Shown: positions 1 to 8,774 of the stretch, piece after piece
How the letters are laid out: each line of letters opens with the position of its first letter
How positions within the stretch are numbered: the first letter of the stretch is position 1
Assembly (NCBI RefSeq): GCF_017571495.1
Contig: NZ_JAGETZ010000002.1
Coordinates: forward strand, 186,001 to 250,000
Origin: Hymenobacter negativus
GTDB lineage: Bacteria; Bacteroidota; Bacteroidia; Cytophagales; Hymenobacteraceae
Reading direction: 5' to 3'
Length of the DNA stretch: 64,000 nucleotides
Program-made: the position numbers and the translations under genes
The notes under the pieces: model-generated
Told to the model about the DNA's origin: nothing
Databases searched by the model: none
Seen by the model: the letters and a program-made list of their open reading frames with translations, nothing else

Positions 1-1254
1 TATTTGTGCTTGGCCGCTGTGGGCCTCGTGGGCTTATCCAGCTGTGGTAAGAACGGGCAGCCCACGGCCTCTAAACCAGGCAAGTATTCCTCCACTACGG
101 GTATCGAATACAACACCGAAAAAGGTATGTCGGTGGCAGATTTCAAGAAAATTCCCGAAGGTCCCGGGCTCGTATTTATCGAAGGTGGCCGTACGGTACT
201 GGGCTCGCAGGAAGAGGACGTGACCCAGACGCACGACAACATTGAGCGCACGGTAACCATCGCTTCCTTCTACATGGACGAAGCCGAAGTAGCCAACATC
301 CACTGGCTCGAATACCTGCACTTCATCCGCACCGACTCGGCCGAAGAGTTCTACCGTTCGGCTCTGCCCGACACTACCGTGTGGGCCCGCGACCTGTCGT
401 TCAACGACCCTTATGTAACTTATTACCTGCGCTATCCCGGTTTCCGCTATTTCCCCGTGGTGGGTGTAAGCTGGCTGCAAGCCGATGACTACTGCACCTG
501 GCGTACCTCGAAAGTAAACGAGCGTCTGGCTGCTGGCGGCGACAGCAAATCCGGCAAAGGTGGCCTGTTTGGCAAGAAAAAATCGAAAGCGGCTGAAGGC
601 GGCGCTGAAGGCACGATGGGTGCTGCCGGCGCACTCGGCAATGGCAAGAGCACAACTTCTATCGAGAACGGCAACACGCTGCCGAACTACCGCCTTCCCA
701 CCGAGGCAGAGTGGGAATACGCCGCTCAGGCCCTCGTAGGTACCCAGGAAGTGGGCAATGAGAACCAGGAAGAGAAGCGCATCTATCCTTGGGATGGCAA
801 ATCGACCCGCAATGCCTACGGCAAGAAAATGGGCCAATTCCTGGCCAACTTCAAGCGTGGCCGTGGTGACTACGCTGGTATTGCAGGTAGCCTGAACGAC
901 GGCGCTATGATTACCGAGCAGGTATATGCTTACCCCCCGAACGACTACGGCCTCTACAATATGGCCGGCAACGTGAACGAATGGGTGCAGGACGTGTACC
1001 GTCCCCTGTCGTTCCAGGACGTGGAAGACCTGAACCCTTTCCGTCGCAATGGCGTGGGTGACCCCGAGTCGAAATATGACAAGAAGGGCTACCAGTCGCT
1101 GATTGATGACCACGTTCGCGTGTACAAAGGTGGTTCGTGGCGCGATGTAGCCTACTGGCTGTCGCCCGGTACGCGCCGTTTCATGGCCGAAGATTCTTCG
1201 ACGGCTACTATCGGTTTCCGTTGCGCCATGATTAACGCTGGCTCGAACAAGTAA
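1..1254 (+). CDS. gldJ: Gliding motility lipoprotein GldJ (5' end outside window)
   Basis: The reading frame is open from base 1, so the start codon lies upstream. The visible N-terminus is the end of a lipoprotein signal peptide with lipobox GLSSC, so the mature protein should be lipid-anchored. The rest is a formylglycine-generating-enzyme-like (SUMF1) fold: GPGLVFIEGG and SFYMDEAEVAN near the start, RLPTEAEWEYAAQ in the middle, NMAGNVNEWVQDVY and GGSWRD followed by GFRC at the end. This arrangement, with the PVVGVSWLQADDYC segment, matches GldJ, which is needed for gliding and type IX secretion in Bacteroidota. A Gly/Lys-rich insert at visible residues 177-215 looks disordered. The SUMF1 fold is structural here; catalysis is not implied. 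A strong bidirectional terminator follows. Confidence 0.88.
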   Translation, partial: YLCLAAVGLVGLSSCGKNGQPTASKPGKYSSTTGIEYNTEKGMSVADFKKIPEGPGLVFIEGGRTVLGSQEEDVTQTHDNIERTVTIASFYMDEAEVANIHWLEYLHFIRTDSAEEFYRSALPDTTVWARDLSFNDPYVTYYLRYPGFRYFPVVGVSWLQADDYCTWRTSKVNERLAAGGDSKSGKGGLFGKKKSKAAEGGAEGTMGAAGALGNGKSTTSIENGNTLPNYRLPTEAEWEYAAQALVGTQEVGNENQEEKRIYPWDGKSTRNAYGKKMGQFLANFKRGRGDYAGIAGSLNDGAMITEQVYAYPPNDYGLYNMAGNVNEWVQDVYRPLSFQDVEDLNPFRRNGVGDPESKYDKKGYQSLIDDHVRVYKGGSWRDVAYWLSPGTRRFMAEDSSTATIGFRCAMINAGSNK

Positions 1255-1273
1255 TCGGTTTAATACAAATAAA

Positions 1274-1306
1274 AAGAGGCCGCTCCTGAATCAGGAGCGG
1301 CCTCTT
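1274..1306. terminator. Bidirectional hairpin terminator
   Basis: A near-perfect 16-bp inverted repeat (AAGAGGCCGCTCCTGA and its complement) with a tiny loop sits between the converging gldJ and comF genes. A-runs lie on the left and pyrimidines on the right, so it can terminate both. Confidence 0.85.
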
Positions 1307-1330
1307 CTTATTTCTAGCAGTTTAAGAATT

Positions 1331-2032
1331 CTATCTATCAGCACACGCAATGGTGGCTATACTGACCTCAATTGCGCCGGCTGCCAGTAGCACTGCGCCG
1401 CAGGCTTCGAGGGTGGCACCAGTAGTTAGCACGTCATCGACAACCAAAATGCGGCGGCCAGTAATGTGTACTGGATTTTCGATTTCGAAGACGGTGGCTA
1501 CATTTTCCCAGCGCTGAGCGCGGTTTTTCTTGGTTTGCGTTTTGGTGTTGGTGGTGCGGCGCAGGACGGTATTGCTGGCGGGCACTTTCAAGCCGTCGGA
1601 GAGGCCGGTGGCGAAGGCAGCGGCTTGGTTGTAACCGCGCTTGGCCAGCTTACGTGGGTGCAGCGGTACGGGCACGATGAGGTCGAAATCGGCAGCTATC
1701 CCAACAGCGTGAAGCTCGGCTCCGTAGAGTTGGCCGAGGGCGGTACCTACGTCGCGCTGGCCTTGGTATTTGAGCTCATGAAGCAGGTGCTGCACCCGGC
1801 CGTGGCGCACGAAGCGCAGGTAGCTCAGGGCGTGACGAATGGGCAGCTTGCCCCAGAAGCGGCGGCCCAGCGGGTTTTGGTCGGAGGGCAGGAGGTGGAA
1901 ATCGGTGTAGGGTAGTTCGGCCCGGCAGCCGGTGCAGAGGTGGTTTTCGCCGGTTACCAGCGGCTCCTGGCAGGCCAGGCAGAGACGAGGGAAAATCAGG
2001 CCGATAAAATCGGAGGCCAGGGTGCGGAGCAT
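1331..2032 (-). CDS. comF: ComF family protein (phosphoribosyltransferase-like)
   Basis: 233 aa from the ATG at 2032; an in-frame ATG 16 codons upstream is possible but less likely. The N-terminus has two CxxC pairs (CLAC, CTGC), the zinc-ribbon typical of ComF/GntX proteins. The C-terminal half is a type I phosphoribosyltransferase domain with the PRPP-binding loop VVDDVLTTGAT and the upstream VPVPLHPRKLAKRGYNQ segment conserved in the family. ComF proteins take part in uptake of transforming DNA in competent bacteria; the exact biochemical role is unsettled. It stands alone, convergent with gldJ and divergent from the AhpD-like gene. Confidence 0.9.
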   Translation of the reverse strand: MLRTLASDFIGLIFPRLCLACQEPLVTGENHLCTGCRAELPYTDFHLLPSDQNPLGRRFWGKLPIRHALSYLRFVRHGRVQHLLHELKYQGQRDVGTALGQLYGAELHAVGIAADFDLIVPVPLHPRKLAKRGYNQAAAFATGLSDGLKVPASNTVLRRTTNTKTQTKKNRAQRWENVATVFEIENPVHITGRRILVVDDVLTTGATLEACGAVLLAAGAIEVSIATIACADR

Positions 2033-2063
2033 GACGGTAGAAATGGGAGAGTGGTTTTTGGGG

Positions 2064-2071
2064 TAATTTTG
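2064..2071 (+). promoter_or_regulatory. Bacteroidota -7 box TAATTTTG
   Basis: It matches TAnnTTTG and points toward the AhpD-like gene at 2177. If used, the leader would be about 100 nt and would contain the hairpin at 2112-2151. No clear -33 box was seen. Confidence 0.4.
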
Positions 2072-2111
2072 GAGAAGCAATGTAGCCGATTATCTGCTAC
2101 CCTGCTCAGTC

Positions 2112-2151
2112 AGAACGGTCATGCTGCGCGCAGTCGAAGTATGACCGTTCT
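2112..2151. repeat. Short hairpin copy of the GTCATGCTGAGC repeat family
   Basis: The arms AGAACGGTCAT and ATGACCGTTCT (11 bp, perfect) enclose a core resembling the CTGAGCGCAGTCGAAG element seen elsewhere in the window. A T-run follows on the plus strand. Confidence 0.7.
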
Positions 2152-2176
2152 TTTTCCCTCGCTTATCTAATTCAAA

Positions 2177-2590
2177 ATGTCTCAAGTAACCGAATTTAAC
2201 GAGTACCGCCAGCGGATGAACGCCACCATTATGGCGGCCGATAACAAAGTCATCAAGCGGTTCTTCAACCTTGATACTAATACCTACGCGGCCGGTGCGC
2301 TCGACGTAAAAACCAAGGAAATGCTCGGCTTGGCCTGCTCCATGGTGCTGCGCTGCGATGACTGTATCAAGTACCACGTGGGCAAATGCTTCGAGGAAAA
2401 GCTGACCGATGAGGAGATTTATGAGGTGTTTGCCATTGCAAACATCATCGGTGGCAGCATCGTGATTCCGCACTTCCGCCGGGCGGTGGAGTACTGGGAA
2501 ATCCTAAAGTCAGAAGCTGGCCTTGGTGCCCACGATGGCGCAGGCCTAGCCGCCCACAAAGCCGAACACGACGGCCAGCCCAGCGTATGA
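2177..2590 (+). CDS. Carboxymuconolactone decarboxylase / AhpD-like protein
   Basis: 137 aa. The alpha-helical AhpD core is recognisable from LGLACSMVLRCDDCIKYHVG: Cys60-x-x-Cys63 with His67 is the peroxidase/disulfide-reductase active site of the CMD family. This suggests an antioxidant or thiol-disulfide role in the cytoplasm; the substrate cannot be read from sequence. The stop codon overlaps the next start (ATGA), so the two genes are co-transcribed and probably translationally coupled. Confidence 0.82.
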   Translation: MSQVTEFNEYRQRMNATIMAADNKVIKRFFNLDTNTYAAGALDVKTKEMLGLACSMVLRCDDCIKYHVGKCFEEKLTDEEIYEVFAIANIIGGSIVIPHFRRAVEYWEILKSEAGLGAHDGAGLAAHKAEHDGQPSV

Positions 2591-2979
2591 GCGAGGACAT
2601 CAACCACCCCGCGTCCGCCGAGCAGCACGAGGATGAGGCCGACTTCGACGCCCGTTGGGAAACCCTGATGTTGGAGATGGAAGCCCGCTTCAGCAAGCGG
2701 CCGGACCTCAATGCGCTGCTGCTGCTCATCGGCATTCAGGAGCTGAACCAGGGCCTCACCGTCTTCACCAAGGAGCAGAAGCAAGACCTGATGCACATCG
2801 CCACCTGCCGCCTCTTCAGCCTCAGCGGCCACTACGAGCAGACGCATGTGGACGAGGACGGCTGGCCCCACTACAAGCTACTCCGCCCCGTACCCTTCGC
2901 AAATCTGAAGGAGCAGGAGCGTATGCTGAAGTGGCACATCTTGGAGTATTTCGCACTGGACCCAGGCGACGATTTATAG
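2587..2979 (+). CDS. Conserved hypothetical protein coupled to the AhpD-like gene
   Basis: 130 aa, acidic and mostly helical, with no signal peptide or membrane segment. It begins with a 4-base ATGA overlap on the CMD gene, so it is very likely made together with it. Features such as LNALLLLIGIQELNQG and a C-terminal WHILEYFALDP are visible, but I recognise no domain. It might be a partner of the AhpD-like protein, an inference from coupling only. Confidence 0.7.
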   Translation: MSEDINHPASAEQHEDEADFDARWETLMLEMEARFSKRPDLNALLLLIGIQELNQGLTVFTKEQKQDLMHIATCRLFSLSGHYEQTHVDEDGWPHYKLLRPVPFANLKEQERMLKWHILEYFALDPGDDL

Positions 2980-3002
2980 GCCCATTAGGCCGTCGATACT
3001 TG

Positions 3003-3115
3003 GCCGTCATGCTGAGCGTAACCGAAGCATCTCGCGTGCAACAGCAACTCAATCGTTGAATACGGAATTGATTATTGCTGCACGCGAGATGCTTGGGCCA
3101 CGCTCAGCATGGCGT
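3003..3115. repeat. Long hairpin repeat, GTCATGCTGAGC family
   Basis: Imperfect arms of about 36 bp (3003-3038 and 3079-3115) face each other. The inner 13 bp (CATCTCGCGTGCA) are perfect. The same arm sequence recurs at 27657, 32937 and 58374. It fills most of the gap between the hypothetical gene and xth. Confidence 0.85.
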
Positions 3116-3136
3116 TCTATTTTTCAAACATAAAAG

Positions 3137-3907
3137 ATGAAAATTGTTTCTTACAACGTCAACGGCCTTCGCTCGGCCCTAAGCAAAGGTCTACTTGACT
3201 GGGTAGCTGAAGCCCAACCCGATGTGCTGTGCCTCCAGGAAATCAAAGCCAGCCGGGAGGCGATGGATGTCTCGGGTTTTGAAAAGTTGGGTTACCATGC
3301 TTACCTCCACCCGGCCCAAAAGCCCGGCTACAGCGGCGTGGCCACGTTCACAAAAGTGGAGCCGAAAGCCGTCGTCCACGGCTGCGGCCAGAGCTGCTAC
3401 GACGATGAAGGCCGGGTATTGCGGCTCGATTTTGAGGAGGTATCGGTACTGAACACCTACATGCCCTCAGGCACGAGCGGGCTGGAACGGCAGGCCTTCA
3501 AGGTCGAGTGGCTGCACTTTTTCCGCGACTACGTGGCCAAGCTGCGGGCCGACGGCAGCACGCCGCCGCTGCTCATCGGCGGGGACTTCAATTGCTGCCA
3601 GACGGCCATCGACCTGCATAACCCCAAGGCCAACCAGAATAGCCCCGGCTACACGCCCGAGGAGCGACAGTGGTTTGCCGATTTCCTGGCCGACGGTTTG
3701 GTGGACACTTTCCGCCATCACCACGGCGATGCTACAGGCCATTACTCCTGGTGGAGCTATCGCGCTGGTTCGCGCGGCCGTAACGTGGGCTGGCGCCTCG
3801 ACCACTGGCTGGCCGATTCTACGCTGCAACCGCGCCTGACCGGCGCGGGTCTGTTGCCCGACGTGGTGCATTCGGACCATTGCCCGGCTTGGATGGAAGT
3901 CTTGTAG
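3137..3907 (+). CDS. xth: Exodeoxyribonuclease III
   Basis: 256 aa, the usual family length. It is an AP endonuclease and 3'-5' exonuclease of base-excision repair, with the endonuclease/exonuclease/phosphatase fold. Visible catalytic motifs are NVNGLR (Asn7), LQEIK (Glu35), GGDFN in the middle and the terminal HSDHCP (Asp247, His248). The TAG stop lies inside the first arm of the repeat at 3904-3977. Confidence 0.95.
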   Translation: MKIVSYNVNGLRSALSKGLLDWVAEAQPDVLCLQEIKASREAMDVSGFEKLGYHAYLHPAQKPGYSGVATFTKVEPKAVVHGCGQSCYDDEGRVLRLDFEEVSVLNTYMPSGTSGLERQAFKVEWLHFFRDYVAKLRADGSTPPLLIGGDFNCCQTAIDLHNPKANQNSPGYTPEERQWFADFLADGLVDTFRHHHGDATGHYSWWSYRAGSRGRNVGWRLDHWLADSTLQPRLTGAGLLPDVVHSDHCPAWMEVL

Positions 3908-3977
3908 TGTGGACTCTGCGAGTCCGCGCATGGTCCAGTCGTTCGAGCGAGACGCAGACTGGCAGAGTCCACGCTAC
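3904..3977. repeat. Hairpin repeat, GTAGCGCGGACT family
   Basis: 21-bp arms (3904-3924 and 3957-3977) beginning GTAGTGTGGACTCTG and ending in its complement with two mismatches. Related copies lie at 12793-12866 and 35747-35862. The left arm overlaps the xth stop codon, so the element may serve as its 3' end. Confidence 0.8.
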
Positions 3978-4029
3978 ATCGAACCAAGCGCTCCATCCTG
4001 ATGTATCTTTCCCGACTAAGACCTGATTT

Positions 4030-7000
4030 ATGGCGGTGATGATAAAGCAAGGCGCTACGGCGGCCGAGTACCCTGCGCTGGCGCGGGTGCGGACGGAGCT
4101 GGAAGCCTTCAAGCGCAAATTTTACCTCAACCTGCTGGTGCGGGGCGGGCTGGTGGCAGGCGGGCTACTGCTCACGTTCTTCGTGGTATTCAACGGCCTC
4201 GAATACTTTCTCTACCTGCCCACAGTAGTGCGGGCCGGACTGCTATTCGGCTTTATCGGCCTTACGATTTACAGCTTTGCCCGCTGGATTTGGACGCCAC
4301 TGGCGGCTCTTACCAACCTGCGCCGGCTGCTGAGCGACGAACAAGCAGCCCGCCGGGTAGGGGAGCTATTCCCAGAAGTGCAGGACCGCCTGCTGAACGC
4401 TCTGCAGTTGCAAGGCCAGGCCCGCGACAACGCCCTTATTGCCGCCAGCCTGGAGCAGCGCGCCGCCCAGATGGGCGACATTTCCTTTGCCAAGGGCATC
4501 GACATTCAGCAGCAGAGCAGGCCATTGTGGAAATACGCAGCTATTCCGGCGGCCGTGTTGCTGCTGTTGCTGGCGTTTTATCCCAGCTTTCTGGTGCAGG
4601 GCACCGACCGGATTTGGCACTACAAGCGGGCTTATTCGCCGCCAGCACCGTTTCAGTTTGTGATTAAAAACCCGAAGCTGACGGCGTTTCGGGGCGAGGA
4701 TTTTACGCTGGATGTGAGCGTGGCGGGCAATGCCTTGCCAGCTGACGTGAGCATTGCCTTTGACGAAGGCGAACGGAAACTGAGCAAAGTGGCGGGCCTG
4801 GGCGACCAGTTCCGCTACACGTTTGAGCAGCCGCAGGGCGACGTTACTTTTCAGCTAAAGGGCGCCGGGTTTGCCTCGCCCGAATACCAGCTCACGGTGC
4901 TGGAACGGCCCAGTCTTCGCGATTTCAAGGTCCGCATCACCTATCCAGCCTACACTGGCAAGAATGCCGAAACTATCGAAAACGGCGGCAACCTGACGGT
5001 GCCGGAGGGCAGCACGGTGCGCTGGGAATTTGCCACCGCCGCCACCGACGAGCTGGCGCTGGTGTTCCAGAACCCGGACGAGACGCTGGCCGCCACCGGC
5101 GACGACGGCACCTTCGTGGCTGAGCGGCGCATCATGCGCTCGCAGCCATATTTACTGCGCCTGAAAAACCCGGCCAGCCTCAACCGCGACCCCATTTCCT
5201 ACCAGCTCACAGCCGTGCCTGATTTGGCGCCTACGCTCACGCTGGAAGCTTTTTCTGATACCGTGACGCGCCGCTTCCTGGCGCTGGGTGGCACTGTGCG
5301 CGACGACTACGGCCTGACCCGCCTGGAACTGCACTACGCCCTGCGCCGCGACGGCCAGGGTCCCAACTCGGCTCCGAGCCGGGTGGGGGCTACGCCGCTG
5401 GGCCTCCCTCGCGAAAGCGCTGGCACCTACGCCTACACCTGGAACCTGGGCACACTGAACATGCGGCCCGGCGACCGCCTCGAATACTACGTGGAGGCCT
5501 GGGACAACGACGGCGTGCACGGCCCCAAAGCCACCCGCACCCGTCCGGCCGAGTTCCGCCTGCCCAGCCGGCGCGAGCTGCGCCAGGAAATGCAGGCCCA
5601 GGCGCAATCGGTGGCCAGCCAGATGAGCCAGGCCGCCAAGCAAAGCGAGAAGCTGGAACGCGAGCTGGCCAAAGCCCAGGACAAGCTCAAAACCAAGCGC
5701 GACCTAAGCTTCCAGGACCGCAAGCAGCTGGAAAACATGCTGGAACAGAAAAACCAGCTCAACCAGCAGATGGAGCAGATGCAAAAGATGTTCGACCAGC
5801 TGCAGCAGAAACAGGAACAGAACAGCCCCAAAAGCGAAGAGCTGGCCAAGAAAGCCGAGGAGCTCAAAAAGCTGATGGCCGACCTGCTCGACCCCGAAAC
5901 CAAGAAGCTCTACGATAAGCTGCAAAAACTGCTGGAAGAAAAGAAGCAGCCCGACGCTGAGATGCAGAAGCTGCTCCAACAGCTCGAAAACAAGGAAGAC
6001 ACCCTGCAAAAGGAGCTTGACCGCGCGCTCGAAATGTTCAAGCAGATGCAACTGGAGCAGAAGGCCGAGGAAACCGCCAATAAGCTGGAGGAGCTGGCCA
6101 AGCAGGAAGAAAAGCTAGCTGAAAAAACCCAGCAAAACGACAAGGACAACCCCGACAACCAGCTCTCGAACCAGGAGCAGAAAGCCAAACAGGAGCAGCT
6201 GAAGCAGGAGCAGGCCGAAAACCAAAAGGAGTTCGAAGACTTGAAAAAGGAGCTACAGGAGCTGAAGCAGATGGACAAGGAGCTGGGCGACCAGAACGGC
6301 ATGGACGAGCAGAAGCCCGAGCAGGAGCAGACCGACCAGGACATGCAGGAAAGCCAGCAAAGCCTAAGCAAAAACCAGAACAAAAAGGCTTCCGTCAACC
6401 AGAAAAGTGCCGCCTCGCGCATGAAAAAAATGGCGCAGAAAATGCGCGACCAGATGAGCGAGGAGGAGAGCGACCAGGCCCAGCAGAACATCGATGACCT
6501 GCGCGACATCCTCGAAAACCTGCTCACCCTGAGCTTCGACCAGGAGCAACTGATGAAGGATTTCCGCAAGGTGGACCAGTCGGACCCGCGCTTCGTGCAA
6601 CTGGGCCAAACCCAGCGCAAGCTGCGCGACGATGCCAAGATTATCCAGGATTCGCTCTACGCGCTGGCCAAGAAGGAGCCCAAAATTCAGAGCTTCGTGA
6701 CCCGCGAGGTGGGCGAGATGAACGGCCGCATGGACGAGTCGCTCACCCACATTCAGCAGCGCGATTTGGGCCGCGCCACCGCCACCGAGCAGCAGGCCAT
6801 GACCAGCATGAACAATCTCGCCCTGATGCTCCAAAGCTCCCTGCAGCAAATGCAGCAGGAGGCCCAGGAAGGCAAAGGCGCGCCCAAGGACGGCCAGGGC
6901 AAGCCCGGTAAGAAAAAGGGCAAGGGCAAAGGGCAGGGCCAGGGCAGCAAGCCCGGCCCCGGCAACATGGGCCAGATGCAGAAGCAACTTAACGAGCAGA

Positions 7001-7587
7001 TTCAGAAGCTCTCGCAGAGCGGCAAAACCGGCCGTGCCATGTCGGAAGAGCTAGCCAAGCTGGCCGCCCAGCAGCAGATGCTGCGCCAGGCCATGCAGCA
7101 GCTCGACAAAATGCAGCAGGGCGGCAAGCCCGGCGGCTCGCAGGGCCAAAGTGGCCAGGGAGGCGAAGGCCAGGCCGGCCAGGGTCAAAGCAAGAATGGG
7201 AAAGACGGCAAAGAAGGTGGCGACCCCAACGGCAAGTATGGCAAAGGCAAGGGCGACCAAGGCATGGGCGGCACCGGCGACCTCAAAAAGATGATGGAGC
7301 AAACCGAAACCGAACTTGTGAACAAGCGCCTGACCGAGGAAACAATGATGCGCCAGCAGCAAATCCTGACCCGACTGCTGGAAGTGGAGAAATCGGCCCG
7401 CGAGCGCGACCAAGATACCAAGCGCGAAGCCCAGGCTGCCCAGAACAAGCCGCCGGTTTTTCCGCCAGCTTTCGATAAATATAAGGTCAGCAAAGAACGC
7501 CAGACTGAATTACTACGTAGTACACCGCCCAACCTCACTCCGTATTACCAACGGGAAGTGGGCGAGTATTTTCAAAAAATGAAGTAA
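4030..7587 (+). CDS. DUF4175 family large membrane-anchored coiled-coil protein
   Basis: 1185 aa; a second in-frame ATG at 4039 is an alternative start. Two membrane segments lie at about residues 36-80, with a third hydrophobic segment near 176-192. A periplasmic-type beta-rich region follows to about residue 510. From there the protein is a very long Gln/Lys/Glu-rich coiled coil (about 520-840), a helical domain, and a low-complexity Gly/Lys/Gln stretch (about 945-1085) before a conserved C-terminus. The layout fits DUF4175 proteins of Bacteroidota, whose function is unknown. It is followed by the anti-sigma-type ATPase and ybeY, a neighbourhood common in this group. Confidence 0.8.
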   Translation: MAVMIKQGATAAEYPALARVRTELEAFKRKFYLNLLVRGGLVAGGLLLTFFVVFNGLEYFLYLPTVVRAGLLFGFIGLTIYSFARWIWTPLAALTNLRRLLSDEQAARRVGELFPEVQDRLLNALQLQGQARDNALIAASLEQRAAQMGDISFAKGIDIQQQSRPLWKYAAIPAAVLLLLLAFYPSFLVQGTDRIWHYKRAYSPPAPFQFVIKNPKLTAFRGEDFTLDVSVAGNALPADVSIAFDEGERKLSKVAGLGDQFRYTFEQPQGDVTFQLKGAGFASPEYQLTVLERPSLRDFKVRITYPAYTGKNAETIENGGNLTVPEGSTVRWEFATAATDELALVFQNPDETLAATGDDGTFVAERRIMRSQPYLLRLKNPASLNRDPISYQLTAVPDLAPTLTLEAFSDTVTRRFLALGGTVRDDYGLTRLELHYALRRDGQGPNSAPSRVGATPLGLPRESAGTYAYTWNLGTLNMRPGDRLEYYVEAWDNDGVHGPKATRTRPAEFRLPSRRELRQEMQAQAQSVASQMSQAAKQSEKLERELAKAQDKLKTKRDLSFQDRKQLENMLEQKNQLNQQMEQMQKMFDQLQQKQEQNSPKSEELAKKAEELKKLMADLLDPETKKLYDKLQKLLEEKKQPDAEMQKLLQQLENKEDTLQKELDRALEMFKQMQLEQKAEETANKLEELAKQEEKLAEKTQQNDKDNPDNQLSNQEQKAKQEQLKQEQAENQKEFEDLKKELQELKQMDKELGDQNGMDEQKPEQEQTDQDMQESQQSLSKNQNKKASVNQKSAASRMKKMAQKMRDQMSEEESDQAQQNIDDLRDILENLLTLSFDQEQLMKDFRKVDQSDPRFVQLGQTQRKLRDDAKIIQDSLYALAKKEPKIQSFVTREVGEMNGRMDESLTHIQQRDLGRATATEQQAMTSMNNLALMLQSSLQQMQQEAQEGKGAPKDGQGKPGKKKGKGKGQGQGSKPGPGNMGQMQKQLNEQIQKLSQSGKTGRAMSEELAKLAAQQQMLRQAMQQLDKMQQGGKPGGSQGQSGQGGEGQAGQGQSKNGKDGKEGGDPNGKYGKGKGDQGMGGTGDLKKMMEQTETELVNKRLTEETMMRQQQILTRLLEVEKSARERDQDTKREAQAAQNKPPVFPPAFDKYKVSKERQTELLRSTPPNLTPYYQREVGEYFQKMK

Positions 7588-7702
7588 ATCGGGACGGCAA
7601 TCCATCCACAGGGGCCGCAGTTTCGTTAACCATTTAGTCCACTGTTATAACCACCCCTTTAAGAGGCGGCGAAATTGTTGTGGCGCTTTGCTGCCAAAAG
7701 AC

Positions 7703-7710
7703 TATTTTTG
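7703..7710 (+). promoter_or_regulatory. Bacteroidota -7 box TATTTTTG
   Basis: It matches TAnnTTTG 42 bp before the start of the ATPase gene. A TTGTTG about 22 bp upstream could serve as the -33 element. This suggests the ATPase-ybeY pair has its own promoter. Confidence 0.6.
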
Positions 7711-7751
7711 CCGCCCCTAAGTAGCCGCCGTCCTTCCTATAAAACCGCCTT

Positions 7752-8198
7752 ATGAAGCAGGTAAAAATTCAGATTCCGTCGCTCGTTGAGAATATCCGCG
7801 TGGTCGAGAGTTTCATCGACAACTCCAAGGATACCTTTCAGATTGAGGACGATATCTACGGCAACATCATGGTGGCCGTGACCGAAGCGGTAAACAACGC
7901 CATTCGGCACGGCAACAAGTTCGATAAGGACAAGAACGTCTATTTGTCGTTGTATGTAGAGCCCCAGCAACTCAAATTTGAGATTGAGGACGAGGGTACG
8001 GGCTTCAACTACGACAACCTGGACGACCCTACGGCGCCCGAAAACCTGGAAAATCCGGGTGGCCGCGGCATCTTTCTCATCCGCCACTTGGCCGATGAGG
8101 TGGAGTTCAGCAAGGAAGGCCGCCGCGTGCTGCTAACCTTTCAGCTGGCGCCCGCACCCACCGACGAAACCTCACCCGCCGACCAAATCGCTGCCTAG
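7752..8198 (+). CDS. RsbW-like anti-sigma factor / serine kinase-type ATP-binding protein
   Basis: 148 aa, a single GHKL ATPase domain. The N box is TEAVNNAIRHGN (Glu45, Asn49), the G1 box DEGTGF follows Asp80, and the G2 box is GGRGIFLIR at 103-111. This is the signature of RsbW/SpoIIAB-type kinases that bind sigma factors or phosphorylate STAS anti-anti-sigma proteins. No partner sigma or STAS gene is visible in the window, so its target is unknown. It is 6 bp from ybeY and probably co-transcribed. Confidence 0.85.
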   Translation: MKQVKIQIPSLVENIRVVESFIDNSKDTFQIEDDIYGNIMVAVTEAVNNAIRHGNKFDKDKNVYLSLYVEPQQLKFEIEDEGTGFNYDNLDDPTAPENLENPGGRGIFLIRHLADEVEFSKEGRRVLLTFQLAPAPTDETSPADQIAA

Positions 8199-8204
8199 CT
8201 TCGC

Positions 8205-8702
8205 ATGAATAGCACCCCGCCGGTGGGCCCGCCCCACCACGAGTCGTTCCCACCCGGCGAGCTGCACCACGAGGCCCCCGGCATCGAGTTTATGGTGGAG
8301 GATGCGCCCGATTTCGAGCTGTCCGATGCCGAAGGTGTGATTAACTGGATTGAGCGTGTGGCAAAGGTGCACGAGCACCGCATTGTGCAGCTCACCTACA
8401 TCTTCTGCTCCGATGATTACCTGCACCAGCTCAACGTCGAATACCTCGACCACGACACGCTGACGGATGTCATTACGTTCGATAACTCCGACGACGCCGA
8501 CATCCTCGAGGGCGATATTTTCATCAGCGTGGAGCGGGTGCGCGAGAATGCTCAGGACATGGGCATTCCCTTCCGCGATGAGCTGCACCGCGTGATGATT
8601 CACGGTGTGCTGCACCTGCTCGGTTATCAGGATAAGGACCTCCTCAGTCAGACCGCCATGCGCAAGAAGGAGGACTACTGTCTATCTTTGCGGGCTTTTT
8701 AG
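8205..8702 (+). CDS. ybeY: Endoribonuclease YbeY (rRNA maturation)
   Basis: 165 aa. The zinc-binding motif HGVLHLLGYQD gives His133, His137 and Asp143, in the C-terminal position expected for YbeY, which acts in 16S rRNA 3'-end maturation and ribosome quality control. The third ligand is Asp where many homologues have His. The N-terminus has a Pro/His-rich leader of about 25 residues longer than the family core; a downstream start is possible. Its neighbours are the RsbW-like ATPase and, further on, mnmG. Confidence 0.93.
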   Translation: MNSTPPVGPPHHESFPPGELHHEAPGIEFMVEDAPDFELSDAEGVINWIERVAKVHEHRIVQLTYIFCSDDYLHQLNVEYLDHDTLTDVITFDNSDDADILEGDIFISVERVRENAQDMGIPFRDELHRVMIHGVLHLLGYQDKDLLSQTAMRKKEDYCLSLRAF

Positions 8703-8774
8703 CTGCGCGAGGTTCCAAAATTTGTGCCCTTCAGCTTTGGCAATTATCTAGTCTAAAGTTGAAAAAACAGCCTG

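Noticed and set aside
6901..7270. Possible tandem repeat array in the DUF4175 gene
   Set aside because: It is low-complexity Gly/Lys/Gln coding sequence without a fixed unit length.
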